This document shows, in pieces, positions 55,013-63,442 of a stretch of DNA of 64,000 bases. The notes beneath the pieces were generated by a model. The model saw only the letters and a program-made list of their open reading frames with translations, had not been told where the DNA came from and did not search any database. Origin of the DNA: Planctomycetota bacterium (GTDB taxonomy: Bacteria; Planctomycetota; Phycisphaerae; UBA1845; UTPLA1); contig QEVG01000004.1 in assembly GCA_003576905.1 (NCBI GenBank), positions 124,001 through 188,000 of the forward strand. The letters run 5' to 3'. The translations under genes were made by a program, and so were the position numbers. Each line of letters opens with the position of its first letter. Within the stretch, counting starts at the first letter, position 1.

Positions 55013-57048
55013 GCCGGGGGCGAATGGACCATGCGGAATCGGACACGCGCGGCCGGCGGTCGGCTTCGACGGCCTTTCGCGCCGCGCGCTTCGCGCGGAC
55101 GGATCGCGATCGACGAATCCGTCTCCTCCTGGCGGTCTGTGTTGCGCTGAGCCTCGCGCATCCCTCACGCGCCCGGCAGCCCGCCGCAGAGCCGGACCCC
55201 GGCAGCAAGCAGCTCTCGCTCGAAGAGCGCCAGGCGATCATCAAGGACCGCGTGGCCCGGCTCGAAGACCGGATGTTCCAGCTCGCTCAGGCGATCAGGA
55301 AATCGGAGCCGGAAAAGTCGGGCCAGCTCATGCAGTCGCTCGGCGCGGCCCGCGGCATGATGATCCGCGCCAAGATGGAGGAGATTGCGAAAAAGCTCGA
55401 CGAATCGCAGTTCGCCGACGCAGTCGATTCGCAGAAGGCCGTGCACGCCGATCTCCAGGCCCTGCTCAAAATGCTCATGGAAGGGCCCGATCAGCTCGAC
55501 GATCGCCGCAAGGAAATCGAGAAGCTCGAAGAGCTCCGCAAACAGCTCGACGGCGTCATTAAGGAGCAGCGCGAAGCGCAGCGCAACGCCCGCGCCGCCG
55601 AGGGAAAGCCGTCCGATACGCTTGCCGCCGCGGTCGGAAAGCTTCAGAGACTGCTCGACCGCCAGCGCGCCCTGTCTGCAAAGCCCGGCGAAGATCTGCC
55701 GAAAGCCGCCGACGAGCAGGCCGAAATTCAGTCGGAAACCGAAACGCTCGCCGACGAGCTTCGCGATGCCCAGGCCGAAGGCAACCCTGCTGACGCCGAC
55801 GGAAAGATGGGCGAGGCGGCCGATGGGCTTGAGCGGGCCGCCGGAGCGATGGAGTCTGCCGGGCAGGAACTCCGAAAAAACAACCCGGACATGGCCAGGC
55901 CGCCACAGACGGACGCCGAGCAGGCGATGGAGGAAGCGCTTCAGAAGCTGAAGGACAAAATGGATCGTGACACGGCCGAGCGAAAGGCGAACGCCCCTCT
56001 CCAAAAGCAGGCCGCTGAACAGAAAAACATCACAGACAAGACCCGAAAGCTCGGAAAAAAGATGAAAGAGCAGTCGGGCGAGCCGTCCGGCGATTCCCAG
56101 GAAGGCTCGCAGGGCAAGGAGGGACAGGAGGGAAAAGAAGGCCAGCAGGGTCAGCAGGGAAAGCAGGGACAACAGAAGCCCGGCGCGCAGCAGGAAGGAT
56201 CACAGAGTCCCGAAGATTCCGGTGAGCAGGCTCCCGGCGCACAAAACATCCAAGAGGCAGTGCCCTTCCAGGAACAAGCGGAGCAGGAGCTCGATGAAAA
56301 GGACCCCGGCAAGGCCGCCGAGGCCCAGGCCAAGGCGCTGGAGAAACTGGAAGAAGCCCAGCGCGAGCTTGAGAAAAAGCTCGAACAGCTCCGCAAGGAA
56401 CAGCAGGAAGAACTGCTCGCCGCGCTCGAGAGCCGCTTCAAGGCGATGCTCGCCCGGCAGCTCGAAGTGAACAAGGGCACCGACCGCCTCGATGAACTTG
56501 GCGCCGCCAACTGGCGCCGGGCAGATCAGCTCGAGCTTGCCGACATCGCTCAGAAACAGACATGGGTTGGCGAAGAGGCCGAAAAAGCCCTGTACATTCT
56601 CAAGGAGGAAGGGACGACGGTCGTTTTCCCGCAAGTCGTTGAGCACGTCCGAGACGACGCCGCCGAAGCTGCCCGGCTCCTAACGGCCGCAAACACCGGC
56701 GGGACGACGCGGGGCATTCAGGCGGCAATCGTCGATACCCTCCGGGAGCTCATCGAGGCGATCGAAAAAAAGCAGGCCGAAAACGAAGCCGGCGAGGGCA
56801 ACCAGAACAGCGGCGAACAGGATCAAAACAAGAATCAACCCCTACTGCCCCCCTCCGCCGAGCTTAAGCTGCTGCGATCCTGCCAGTTGCGCGTCAACGA
56901 GGCCACGCAGCGTCTCGACTCCGACGTGGGCTCGGCCGGGCAGGAAACCGATGAAGTCAGAGAGCGGCGGATCAAGCTGGCCCGGCGTCAGCAGCAGGTT
57001 CATGACATGGCCAGGTCAATGCACGAGGCCATTCGTCAGGCGCAGTAA
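55009..57048 (+). CDS. Exported coiled-coil protein with collagen-like tract
   Basis: 679 residues. A basic N-terminus is followed by a hydrophobic signal (IRLLLAVCVALSLAHPSRA-RQ). The mature protein is almost entirely charged helix with heptad repeats (KEIEKLEELRKQLDGVIKEQ; EEAQRELEKKLEQLRKEQQE). Residues about 363-392 are a Gly-x-y tract (GSQGKEGQEGKEGQQGQQGK). ATG 55009 overlaps the previous stop (ATGA); the open frame to 54862 is rejected. It reads as a long, rigid periplasmic or surface scaffold, possibly trimeric at the Gly-x-y tract. The protein ends in another coiled coil. Confidence 0.85.
   Translation: MSRGRMDHAESDTRGRRSASTAFRAARFARTDRDRRIRLLLAVCVALSLAHPSRARQPAAEPDPGSKQLSLEERQAIIKDRVARLEDRMFQLAQAIRKSEPEKSGQLMQSLGAARGMMIRAKMEEIAKKLDESQFADAVDSQKAVHADLQALLKMLMEGPDQLDDRRKEIEKLEELRKQLDGVIKEQREAQRNARAAEGKPSDTLAAAVGKLQRLLDRQRALSAKPGEDLPKAADEQAEIQSETETLADELRDAQAEGNPADADGKMGEAADGLERAAGAMESAGQELRKNNPDMARPPQTDAEQAMEEALQKLKDKMDRDTAERKANAPLQKQAAEQKNITDKTRKLGKKMKEQSGEPSGDSQEGSQGKEGQEGKEGQQGQQGKQGQQKPGAQQEGSQSPEDSGEQAPGAQNIQEAVPFQEQAEQELDEKDPGKAAEAQAKALEKLEEAQRELEKKLEQLRKEQQEELLAALESRFKAMLARQLEVNKGTDRLDELGAANWRRADQLELADIAQKQTWVGEEAEKALYILKEEGTTVVFPQVVEHVRDDAAEAARLLTAANTGGTTRGIQAAIVDTLRELIEAIEKKQAENEAGEGNQNSGEQDQNKNQPLLPPSAELKLLRSCQLRVNEATQRLDSDVGSAGQETDEVRERRIKLARRQQQVHDMARSMHEAIRQAQ
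56095..56171 (+). repeat. Collagen-like Gly-x-y coding tract
   Basis: Eight consecutive Gly-x-y triplets (GSQ, GKE, GQE, GKE, GQQ, GQQ, GKQ, GQQ) lie inside the coiled-coil protein, rich in Gln, Lys and Glu. The DNA is correspondingly purine-rich with repeated GG-CAG/AAG units and looks compositionally unlike its neighbours. Proline is nearly absent from the triplets, so a stable triple helix is doubtful. Confidence 0.7.
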
Positions 57049-57138
57049 TGCGGGCCGCGAGCCGTCGTTAAGCTCATTATGGGCTGGTTCCGCTTCGGCG
57101 GGCCCGGAAATGCTATGATGATGGGTAAGGAGTCGCCC

Positions 57139-58257
57139 ATGACCTGGCTTGTTCTCCTATTGTCAATGACCGCTGCCGGGCTTCCGGCCGAGACCAGCCC
57201 CGCCGCCTCGCCCGAGGTTGCTTCGGCCGATCCGTCCACTGAGGAAGTCTCGACCCCGCGGCCCACCACGGATGAAGTGCTCGCCGGCTTTGTCGATCAT
57301 CTGTCAAGAGCGGAGTCATTTGAGCCTTCCGCCCGACGATTCGTCCTCGACCGGGCCGTTTCGCTGGGCGACGGCGAAAAGGCGGACTTCCTGAGTGCCT
57401 CGCTCGCCGTCCTGTCCGACGGCTTCAAGATCGGTTTGGACCTGCTCGACAAGGACGATCCGGCACGGGCGGCGAGTGTCTTCGAGGCGCTTTCAATCGA
57501 CGACGATCCCTATCTCTCCGTTGCCGCCGCGATTCAGGCCGCGCGCGCGCTGGTCGATCTCGAAGACATCGAGCGCTGCCGCGAGATTCTGACGCGCGTC
57601 AAGGACGCGCATGGCGACATCGAGAAATACACGCTGGAGCCGGATCATTTCATGTTCATGCTGGGCTACTGCCAGGTGCATTCGCTCGAGTACGAGGACG
57701 CCGGCAAATCCCTGACAACTTTTCTCAGGCGATATCCCGACGCCCCCGAGCGGTTGCGGCTCACCGCCACCCAGATCGTCACCGAACTGGAGCGGCGCAT
57801 GCCCGGCCAGTTGGGCGACGTGCGCGACCTGATGAACTACGCCCGCCGCCGGCTCGATCGCGGTCCGGTTGACGAGGTGGTCATCGCCCGACAGAAGAAC
57901 GCCGTGGAGCTGCTCGACGCGATGATCAAGGAGGCCGAGGATCGCGAGCAGGGCGGCAAAAACAAGGGCGGCGGCTGCAAGAAGTGCGGCGACAGCAAGT
58001 GCAAGGGCTGCCAGGGCGATCCCAAGGGCAACAGCAATCCAGGCAGCGGTGCGCAACGATCCACGCTGCCCGGCGGAGAATCGCGCACCGGCGAGCTGCG
58101 CCGCGTGACGGCCCGGCCCGGAGAGGAATGGGGCCGCATGCCTCCGCGCGAGCGCGAGGAAATCCTTCAGACCCTTCAGCGCCGCTTCCCCAGCCAGTAC
58201 CGCGAGCTGCTCGAGCAGTATTACCGCCAGCTCGCCAAGGACGCCCAGCCGCAATGA
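57139..58257 (+). CDS. Exported helical-repeat protein with a four-cysteine knuckle
   Basis: 372 residues from ATG 57139, which has AAGGAG six bases upstream. The signal peptide is MTWLVLLLSMTAAGLPA. Residues 60-270 are helical, TPR-like (ARAASVFEALSIDDDPYLSVAAAIQAARALVDL). At 280-291 four cysteines are spaced C280-x2-C283-x4-C288-x2-C291 in a Gly/Lys-rich linker, fit for a metal-binding or disulfide knuckle. The C-terminus (PPREREEILQTLQRRFPSQYRELLEQYYRQLAK) is a conserved helical end seen in planctomycete MoxR-associated proteins. It overlaps the next gene by four bases. Confidence 0.8.
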   Translation: MTWLVLLLSMTAAGLPAETSPAASPEVASADPSTEEVSTPRPTTDEVLAGFVDHLSRAESFEPSARRFVLDRAVSLGDGEKADFLSASLAVLSDGFKIGLDLLDKDDPARAASVFEALSIDDDPYLSVAAAIQAARALVDLEDIERCREILTRVKDAHGDIEKYTLEPDHFMFMLGYCQVHSLEYEDAGKSLTTFLRRYPDAPERLRLTATQIVTELERRMPGQLGDVRDLMNYARRRLDRGPVDEVVIARQKNAVELLDAMIKEAEDREQGGKNKGGGCKKCGDSKCKGCQGDPKGNSNPGSGAQRSTLPGGESRTGELRRVTARPGEEWGRMPPREREEILQTLQRRFPSQYRELLEQYYRQLAKDAQPQ

Positions 58258-59489
58258 CTTCGTTTTTCGGTCTCCTTCTAATCCTGTCGGCCGCGCCGGA
58301 TCAGCCTCTCTCTGCCGGCGGGTCCTCCGCGCACGCCGTGACGCTGGAATCCGTGGACGGCCCCGTGTGGCACGGCCACTTCCTTTCGATTGATGATGAA
58401 GGGCTCGTACACTTCCGCGTTGACGACCGCGACGAGCATGTGCCGCTCGACGACCTGACCCGGATCGAATTCGCATCCCTCCCGGCGCCCGCGCCGAAGC
58501 CGGCGATGAAAGCCGGTGCGACCCTCTATTTCGCCGACGGGGGCGTCGTGGCCGCCGGGCTGGTCGCCGCCCTCGACGGCGACCGCGGAATTCGCGCGGA
58601 CATCGGCCTTCCGGCCCCGGTGGATATTCCCTTTGGCGCGCTTGGCGCCATTCGCTTTGCCACGCGACCCCTCGATGCCGCCCAGGCCGAACTGTCCCGG
58701 CGATTGCGAAATCAGGAGGCCGGCCGTGATCTTCTCATCGCCGTACGCGACGGCAAACCGGTCGTTCTGCCCGGCACCTTGGAGCGGATCACCCCCGAGG
58801 CGTGGACCTTTCGCATCGGCGACAAGGCGCAGACTGCTCCGCTTGACAAGGCGTATGCCGTCGTGTTGTCGCGCCCGCTGACCGCCTCGGCCGCTCCGCC
58901 CGCGGAGATCGCGCTGCGTTCCGGCGGTACGCTCCACGGGCGCATCCGCTCGGCTGACGCGCGCGCATTCCGAATCGACGCCGGTGCGCTGGGGACGGTG
59001 GACATTCCCGTCGACTTTGTGGCGTCCATCACGCTTCGCAGCGGACGCGTGGTGCATCTGGCCGATCTCGAGCCGGCCACGGTTACGCAGCGATCCTACT
59101 TCGACCTGTCGTGGCCGCCCCGGAAGAACTGCAACGTGACCGGCGGGCCGATCCGCCTGGACGGACGGCGCTACGAACGCGGCCTCGGCGTGCACGCGTA
59201 CACGTCGATGTCCTGGGAGCTTGGCGGCGAATACGAGCAGCTCACGGCGATGATCGGCATTGATGAAAGCGTCGCCCCGCGCGGCCGCGCTGTCTTCCGC
59301 GTCCTTTGTGACAGCAAGGTGGCCTATGACTCCGGCCCGATCGGACAGGGACTGGCCACCCTCATCAAGGTCGACCTGACGGGCGTCAAAACGCTCACTC
59401 TCGAATGCGATCCCGGCGACGACCTCGATATCTCCGACCACTGCAACTGGGCCGCCGCCCGTCTCGTGCGCGCCAAGAGCGCGTCCTGA
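58254..59489 (+). CDS. Exported NPCBM/NEW2-domain carbohydrate-binding protein
   Basis: 411 residues with a short signal peptide. Residues 20-265 are repeated small beta units (GHFLSIDDEGLVHFRVDDRDEHVPLDDLTRIEF and a later GTLHGRIRSADARAFRIDAG), each comparable to Sm-like barrels. Residues about 270-408 are an NPCBM domain (RYERGLGVHAYTSMSWELGG; RAVFRVLCDSKVAYDSG; LTLECDPGDDLDISDHCNWAAARL), a jelly-roll that binds glycans in glycosidases and others. No hydrolase domain is attached, so it probably anchors a complex to cell-surface sugar. The ATG overlaps the previous stop. Confidence 0.88.
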   Translation: MTSFFGLLLILSAAPDQPLSAGGSSAHAVTLESVDGPVWHGHFLSIDDEGLVHFRVDDRDEHVPLDDLTRIEFASLPAPAPKPAMKAGATLYFADGGVVAAGLVAALDGDRGIRADIGLPAPVDIPFGALGAIRFATRPLDAAQAELSRRLRNQEAGRDLLIAVRDGKPVVLPGTLERITPEAWTFRIGDKAQTAPLDKAYAVVLSRPLTASAAPPAEIALRSGGTLHGRIRSADARAFRIDAGALGTVDIPVDFVASITLRSGRVVHLADLEPATVTQRSYFDLSWPPRKNCNVTGGPIRLDGRRYERGLGVHAYTSMSWELGGEYEQLTAMIGIDESVAPRGRAVFRVLCDSKVAYDSGPIGQGLATLIKVDLTGVKTLTLECDPGDDLDISDHCNWAAARLVRAKSAS

Positions 59490-59583
59490 TGCGCCCGCGG
59501 CGGCGTGAAGCGATACAATCCCCGATTCCACGATCCGGCGGCGATGATTGCCCGGATTGCATAACCGTTTCGCGGAGTTCACC

Positions 59584-61218
59584 ATGTGTTCGGGCATGTG
59601 CCTGTTGGCGATGTTATGGCTGTCGGGGATGCCGGCGCCGGAGGTTGCCTCCGAGCCGGCGGACACGGCCCGCGTCCTTGCCGCTGAACGTGCCCGGATC
59701 GAGACCATCCGCAAGATCGCCCCGTCGGTCGCGTGCGTTTTTCCAAAGGGTTCCCAGGCGGGGGGCGGTTCGGGTGTCATCATTGACTCCGACGGCTACG
59801 GACTTACGAACTTTCACGTCGTCGCGATGATGCTCAAGGATCGCGCCGGCGAGGTCGGCCTGACCGACGGCAAGCTGCACGACATGGAAGTCCTCGGCAT
59901 CGACCCCGGCGGCGACGTCGCGATGTTCAAGATCAGCGAAAAGGACGTGCTGGCGGTCGCCCCGCTGGGCGATGCGTCCTCCCTGCGCGTGGGTGACTAT
60001 ACCCTGGCCATGGGCAATCCATTCGGACTTGCCGACGACTACGCGCCGACCGTAACGCACGGAATCATCTCCGGGCTGCACCGGTTTCAGCCCGGCGTAA
60101 AGGGCGCGCTGGTTTATACAGACTGCATTCAGGTGGACACATCGATCAATCCCGGAAACTCGGGCGGCCCGCTCTTCGACATGACCGGACGGCTCATCGG
60201 CATCAACGGACGCATCAGCATCGAGGAGCGCAGCCGCGTCAACGTCGGCGTCGGCTTCGCCATCACCATCAATCAGATACGCCGTTTCATTCCCATGCTC
60301 CGCGCCGGGCTTCCGGCGCCCCATGCCTCCGCCGGCTTCACGGTGGGCGACGAGACGGAGGGCGTCATCGTCGACCAGATCGACGACAAGGGCCCGGCCT
60401 ATCGCGCCGGCCTGCGGTCCGGCGACCGTCTCGTGCAGGTTGCGGGCGTCGATATCCACAGCGCAAACCACTTTCTATCGGAGCTGGGCGTCTATCCCGG
60501 CGGCTGGCCGGTGGAAGTGGCGTACGAGCGCGAGGGCCGCGTCCAGCGCTTCCGCATTCGGCTCGACGCCCTGCCTTTGCCGAAGATGTTCGGCTCGGGC
60601 GGGCCGCGCGACGCGGAAAAGCCGAAGTTCGATCCGTATGGCCCCCATCCGGTCACGACGCGGGCCAACCGCCGCGCGGTCCGCCGGGCGTTCGAGATGT
60701 TCCACGAGTCAGTGGGCGGGGAGTCGGCGCTTGCCGGCTTCGGCGAGGTCGTTGCGAAGGGGCTTCGACGAAAGACGGGCGCGGTGGAAGAACCGCCGGC
60801 GCCCGTGACGTGGAGCCTTGCGTCGCCGGTCGAAGGCGCGGCGGAGCTTGATCTGAAGGCGTCCGCCGACGCAATTGAGCAGGCCGTCGTAGCGGCACTC
60901 CTTCGGCCGGCGGATCGTCCCGACCGGTTGGGATACCGCGTGGTCGGCGCGGACGAAATCCGCGGCCGCATAGCCGTCGTGCTCCAGCGCAGGTTGGACG
61001 AGGGCGGCTACCGCGTTTCACTGGATGACGAGAACGGCCGACTTCTGGCGATCGAGTTCATGCACGCAGCGACGAACGTCGCGGTGCGCTACGAGTACGG
61101 CGAGGAGCGTCCGGCCGGCCCGTTCAGGCTGCCCCACGCGCGGTGGCTCTATCACGATGACGTGCTGAAGGCGGAAGATCGGTTTGAGACCATGAGCGTT
61201 ACCGGGAAGGCGTCCTGA
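59584..61218 (+). CDS. HtrA/DegP-like serine protease with PDZ domain (active copy)
   Basis: 544 residues from an ATG with GGAG six bases upstream and a signal peptide. A trypsin-like S1C domain has a full catalytic triad: His78 in GLTNFHVV, Asp111 in GGDVAMFKI, Ser193 in NPGNSGGPLF. A PDZ domain follows (about 255-335: GVIVDQIDDKGPAYRAGLRSGDRLVQVAG). A C-terminal 180-residue extension (EMFHESVGGESALAGFGEVV onward) is not part of known HtrA. It is expected in the envelope, cutting damaged or regulatory proteins. The stop overlaps the next start (TGATG). Confidence 0.93.
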   Translation: MCSGMCLLAMLWLSGMPAPEVASEPADTARVLAAERARIETIRKIAPSVACVFPKGSQAGGGSGVIIDSDGYGLTNFHVVAMMLKDRAGEVGLTDGKLHDMEVLGIDPGGDVAMFKISEKDVLAVAPLGDASSLRVGDYTLAMGNPFGLADDYAPTVTHGIISGLHRFQPGVKGALVYTDCIQVDTSINPGNSGGPLFDMTGRLIGINGRISIEERSRVNVGVGFAITINQIRRFIPMLRAGLPAPHASAGFTVGDETEGVIVDQIDDKGPAYRAGLRSGDRLVQVAGVDIHSANHFLSELGVYPGGWPVEVAYEREGRVQRFRIRLDALPLPKMFGSGGPRDAEKPKFDPYGPHPVTTRANRRAVRRAFEMFHESVGGESALAGFGEVVAKGLRRKTGAVEEPPAPVTWSLASPVEGAAELDLKASADAIEQAVVAALLRPADRPDRLGYRVVGADEIRGRIAVVLQRRLDEGGYRVSLDDENGRLLAIEFMHAATNVAVRYEYGEERPAGPFRLPHARWLYHDDVLKAEDRFETMSVTGKAS

Positions 61219-62240
61219 TGCAAAGGCGACGAACAATCGCGGCATGCGCGACGTGCCTTATGAGTGTCGCCGCGGCGACAATGCCGCTGCGCGCCGCGCC
61301 GGGCGTCCGGACGGATTCGGTCGCCCCGCTCATCGGCGGTGCTGCCGACTGTGTGGTCAAGCTGTACGGCACCGCCGCCGGCCGCGAACACGGCTACGGA
61401 ACCGGCGTTCTGGTTTCGTCCGACGGGCGTATTGTCACGACGCTTTCGCTGCTCGTGAACCTGCGCGGCGTCCGCGTCGTGCTGCCCGACGGCCGCAGGT
61501 TCGAAGGCCGCCTGGAGCGAATCGACGAACGCCGGCAGCTCGCTCTGGTGAAGATCGAGGCCGAGGGCCTGCCTTTTCTCGCGCCCGTTCCGGCGACGGA
61601 CCTTGCCGGCGGTGACACAGTGATGGCTCTCGGAAACTGGTTCAAGATCGCCGAGGGGAATGAGCCCGTCTCGGTCTGCAAGGGCGTCTTCAGCGTGCGC
61701 ACGCCGCTCGAAGCCCGCCGGCTCGCCCAGGATTTTGATTACATTGGCGACGTCCTCATCTACGACGCGCTGACCGCCAATCCCGGCGCGGCCGGGGGGC
61801 CCCTGCTCGACGCCCGCGGCCGATTCGTGGGCCTCGTCGGCAAGGTCATCGAGTCGGTCAGCACCAACACGCGGATCAACTACGCCATCCCCTCCGAGGA
61901 AGTCATCGCGTTTCTGGGCGGCGAGGCGGCCGAGCCCCCGCGCGAGCCCGCCGCGCCGGTGGATCCGTCCCGTAAGCCGTATGTCGGCGTCAAGCTTGCG
62001 AAACTCGGCTATCGCCACGTCTCCGCCTACGTCGAGCGCGTGCGTCCCGGCTCGCCGGCCGCCGAGGCCGGCATCCGCGTCGACGATCTGATCATCGCCA
62101 TCGACGGCCGGCGCATCGCCGATGCCGATGAATACGACGCCGAGGTCGCCCGGCTCCTGCCCGGCCAGGTCGTGCCCTTCACGCTCAAGCGCGGCGCGGA
62201 AATCGTGAACGTCGAGGTGAAAGTGGGGGTCGCGCCGTGA
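61218..62240 (+). CDS. HtrA-like pseudo-protease with PDZ domain
   Basis: 340 residues with a signal peptide. The S1C fold is clear (EHGYGTGVLVSSDGRIVTT; VMALGNWFKIAEGNE; NPGAAGGPLLD) and a PDZ domain follows (VSAYVERVRPGSPAAEAGIRVDDLIIAIDG). All three triad positions are changed: His to Ser77 (IVTTLSLLV), Asp to Gln107 (RRQLALVKI), Ser to Ala192 (NPGAAGG). It cannot work as a serine protease. It likely binds the active HtrA or shares its peptides through the PDZ domain. Start and stop overlap both neighbours. Confidence 0.92.
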   Translation: MQRRRTIAACATCLMSVAAATMPLRAAPGVRTDSVAPLIGGAADCVVKLYGTAAGREHGYGTGVLVSSDGRIVTTLSLLVNLRGVRVVLPDGRRFEGRLERIDERRQLALVKIEAEGLPFLAPVPATDLAGGDTVMALGNWFKIAEGNEPVSVCKGVFSVRTPLEARRLAQDFDYIGDVLIYDALTANPGAAGGPLLDARGRFVGLVGKVIESVSTNTRINYAIPSEEVIAFLGGEAAEPPREPAAPVDPSRKPYVGVKLAKLGYRHVSAYVERVRPGSPAAEAGIRVDDLIIAIDGRRIADADEYDAEVARLLPGQVVPFTLKRGAEIVNVEVKVGVAP

Positions 62241-63442
62241 CGCATGCTAACCTGCATCGCTGCCTTGCCTGGGTCCTGGCGCTGTTTGCGTGCGGCGCGC
62301 GGCCCTCGGGAACCTGCGCAGCGGACGTCGCAGAGGAGGCCCGGCAATTCGAAGTGGCCAAGGCCCGGGCGATTCGCAATGCCGTTGCCGCCATTGCGCC
62401 CTCAATGGTCACCATCGAGACGGTCGGCGGGGCGCAGCCCGTCCGGCAGGGCATGCGCGGTCCCGTCGAGGAATCCTTCCGCGTGGCCGACGGCCCCACG
62501 ACCGGACTCCTTCTCTCCAACGACGGACTGATTCTGGCCAGTAGCTTCAACTTCGCGCGCGATCCGTCCATCATCACCGTGCGCCTGAGCGATGGCCGTC
62601 GCTTTGTTGCGACCCTGCTCGCCCGCGATCAGATCCGCCGTCTCGCCTTGCTGCGCATCGAGGCCGAGAATCTTTCGGCGGCGCGGTGGGTACCCGCCGG
62701 AGAGATTCAGGTCGGTCAATACTCCATCGCCTGCGGGCACGGATTGGGTGCGTCCCAGCCATTCGCGTCGCTGGGCATCGTCAGCGCCGTCGGCCGGCGC
62801 AACGGCATTGCCATTCAGACCGATGCCAAGACTTCGCCCATCAATTACGGCGGGCCGCTGATCGACCTCGACGGCCGCGTATTGGGTCTAATCGTCCCCA
62901 TTGCGGGAGCCGGAGGCGGGGCGCTCGCCGGTGTCGGCTGGTACGACAGCGGCATTGGCTTCGCCATTCCGCGCGATCGTGTGGATGACGTGCTCTCCCG
63001 TCTTCGCAAGGGTGAGAACATCGAGCCCGGCAAGATCGGCGTCGTCCTCGCTCCACTCGAGGAAGACCCGCTGGACGAGATGTTCCGCGACCTGTTCCCG
63101 AGCACGCGCGGCGTGCGCATCGCCGCGCTTGCCCGGCCGTCCCCGGCGGAGCGCGCCGAGCTTCAGGCCGGCGACATCATCCTCGAACTGGAAGGACGGC
63201 CCATTTCCGACGTGGCCGAGCTGCAACGGAAACTCAGCGACCGCGCGGCGGGCGAAAAGATCGTGCTCAAGGTCAAGCGCCGCTGGCGTACGCTCGATGT
63301 CGCGGTCCTGCTTGCCGCGCCGAAGGACATTGGTCCGTTTGACACGCCGGAAGAAGAGGAGGAAGCCGGCGCGGACGACGCCGAACTGCCGCCGGGCGAC
63401 GACGATTCCAATCAGCCGACCACGCAGCCGGAAGGCGATTAG
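62237..63442 (+). CDS. Second HtrA-like pseudo-protease with PDZ domain
   Basis: 401 residues from a GTG start overlapping the previous stop (GTGA), with a signal peptide. S1C-like features remain (TTGLLLSNDGLILASS; SIACGHGLGASQPFASLGIVSAV; SPINYGGPLIDLDG), followed by a PDZ domain (GVRIAALARPSPAERAELQAGDIILELEG). The triad positions are Phe104, Arg135 and Tyr204 instead of His, Asp and Ser. The acidic tail ends in NQPTTQPEGD. A bulky Tyr in the nucleophile position fills the active-site pocket, so this is a scaffold or regulator. It is convergent with nnrD, stops overlapping by four bases. Confidence 0.9.
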   Translation: MTHANLHRCLAWVLALFACGARPSGTCAADVAEEARQFEVAKARAIRNAVAAIAPSMVTIETVGGAQPVRQGMRGPVEESFRVADGPTTGLLLSNDGLILASSFNFARDPSIITVRLSDGRRFVATLLARDQIRRLALLRIEAENLSAARWVPAGEIQVGQYSIACGHGLGASQPFASLGIVSAVGRRNGIAIQTDAKTSPINYGGPLIDLDGRVLGLIVPIAGAGGGALAGVGWYDSGIGFAIPRDRVDDVLSRLRKGENIEPGKIGVVLAPLEEDPLDEMFRDLFPSTRGVRIAALARPSPAERAELQAGDIILELEGRPISDVAELQRKLSDRAAGEKIVLKVKRRWRTLDVAVLLAAPKDIGPFDTPEEEEEAGADDAELPPGDDDSNQPTTQPEGD

